From TMED26 sp002694075 (GTDB taxonomy: Bacteria; Pseudomonadota; Alphaproteobacteria; Thalassobaculales; Thalassobaculaceae), in NCBI GenBank assembly GCA_036160575.1, contig JAYYDT010000075.1, forward strand, positions 1 to 23,908: 23,908 bases of DNA. The letters are read 5' to 3'. Below the pieces are notes generated by a model that worked only from the letters and a program-made list of their open reading frames with translations, did not search any database and was not told where the DNA came from. A program made the position numbers and the translations under genes. Positions 23,756-23,908 of the stretch are shown piece after piece (the stretch's first letter is position 1; each line of letters starts with the position of its first letter).

Positions 23756-23908
23756 ATTTATTGAGCCCTCACCGCCGACGCGTTCTTCGAACGCCGGCAG
23801 CACGACGGTGAAGGTGCTGCCCGCGCCAGCGACGCTGTCGATGCTTAGGGCGCCGCGATGGCGGGTGACGATATGCTTGACGATCGCCAGGCCAAGACCG
23901 GTGCCGCC
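23747..23908 (-). CDS. phoR: Phosphate regulon sensor kinase PhoR, C-terminal fragment
   Basis: This is the 3' end of a gene that runs out of the window at its 5' side. The 53 visible residues are the end of a histidine-kinase ATPase domain: the G2 box GGTGLGLAIVKHIV, then RHRGALSIDSVAGAGSTFTVVLP and a short tail ending in INFS before a TAA stop at 23747-23749. The motif identifies a sensor kinase. The PhoR assignment comes from the position directly upstream of pstS on the same strand, in an operon ending with phoB. PhoR phosphorylates and dephosphorylates PhoB according to phosphate supply. The truncation is only the window edge. Confidence 0.88.
   Translation of the reverse strand, partial: GGTGLGLAIVKHIVTRHRGALSIDSVAGAGSTFTVVLPAFEERVGGEGSINFS

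Overview
The window is ordinary high-GC alphaproteobacterial chromosome, most like Rhodospirillales in gene content. The evidence is the gene neighbourhoods (rph-rdgB-hemW divergent from hrcA-grpE; dnaK-dnaJ-dapB; phoR-pstSCAB-phoU-phoB), the alphaproteobacterial type of PstA with a large N-terminal domain, a DUF2244 protein, a bactofilin, and RpoH promoters of the alphaproteobacterial type. I see no rRNA, tRNA, insertion sequence, prophage, CRISPR array or other sign of recent transfer. Coding density is very high and no gene-free stretch reaches 300 bases.

Layout, left to right. (1) 59-2461: rsmI (minus) and a lipoprotein of the LpoA-like penicillin-binding-protein-activator family (plus), divergent. 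(2) 2458-5078, minus: the compact operon rph-rdgB-hemW, covering 3' RNA trimming, clean-up of non-canonical purine nucleotides and heme insertion. (3) 5265-11284: the heat-shock block hrcA, grpE, dnaK, dnaJ on plus, interrupted by a minus-strand DUF1848 protein with a C-terminal cysteine cluster. dnaK has a very good RpoH promoter and grpE a weaker one. dnaJ lacks a usable start codon at its conserved N-terminus. (4) 11333-13377: dapB and nth on plus, with a DUF2244 membrane protein on minus between them. (5) 13385-15150, minus: a small lipoprotein, a bactofilin and an EI24/CysZ-like membrane protein. (6) 15252-17573, plus: a PfkB-family adenosine kinase and an AmpG-type permease. (7) 17570 to the right edge, minus: the phosphate regulon, starting with the 3' end of phoR, then pstS, pstC, pstA, pstB, phoU and phoB, with a Pho box upstream of pstS that overlaps the phoR stop codon.

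How the genes work together: GrpE, DnaK and DnaJ form one chaperone cycle. PstS captures phosphate, PstCA/PstB import it, and PhoU relays transporter state to PhoR, which phosphorylates PhoB; PhoB then acts on the Pho box. The other genes are housekeeping without an obvious common pathway.

I did not find a convincing new biological system. The items most worth checking are the missing dnaJ start codon, three convergent gene pairs whose stop codons interlock in one palindromic tetranucleotide with no terminator between them, a perfect 11-bp inverted repeat that encloses the probable grpE promoter, the DUF1848 gene inside the grpE-dnaK interval, and the Pho box laid over the phoR stop codon.
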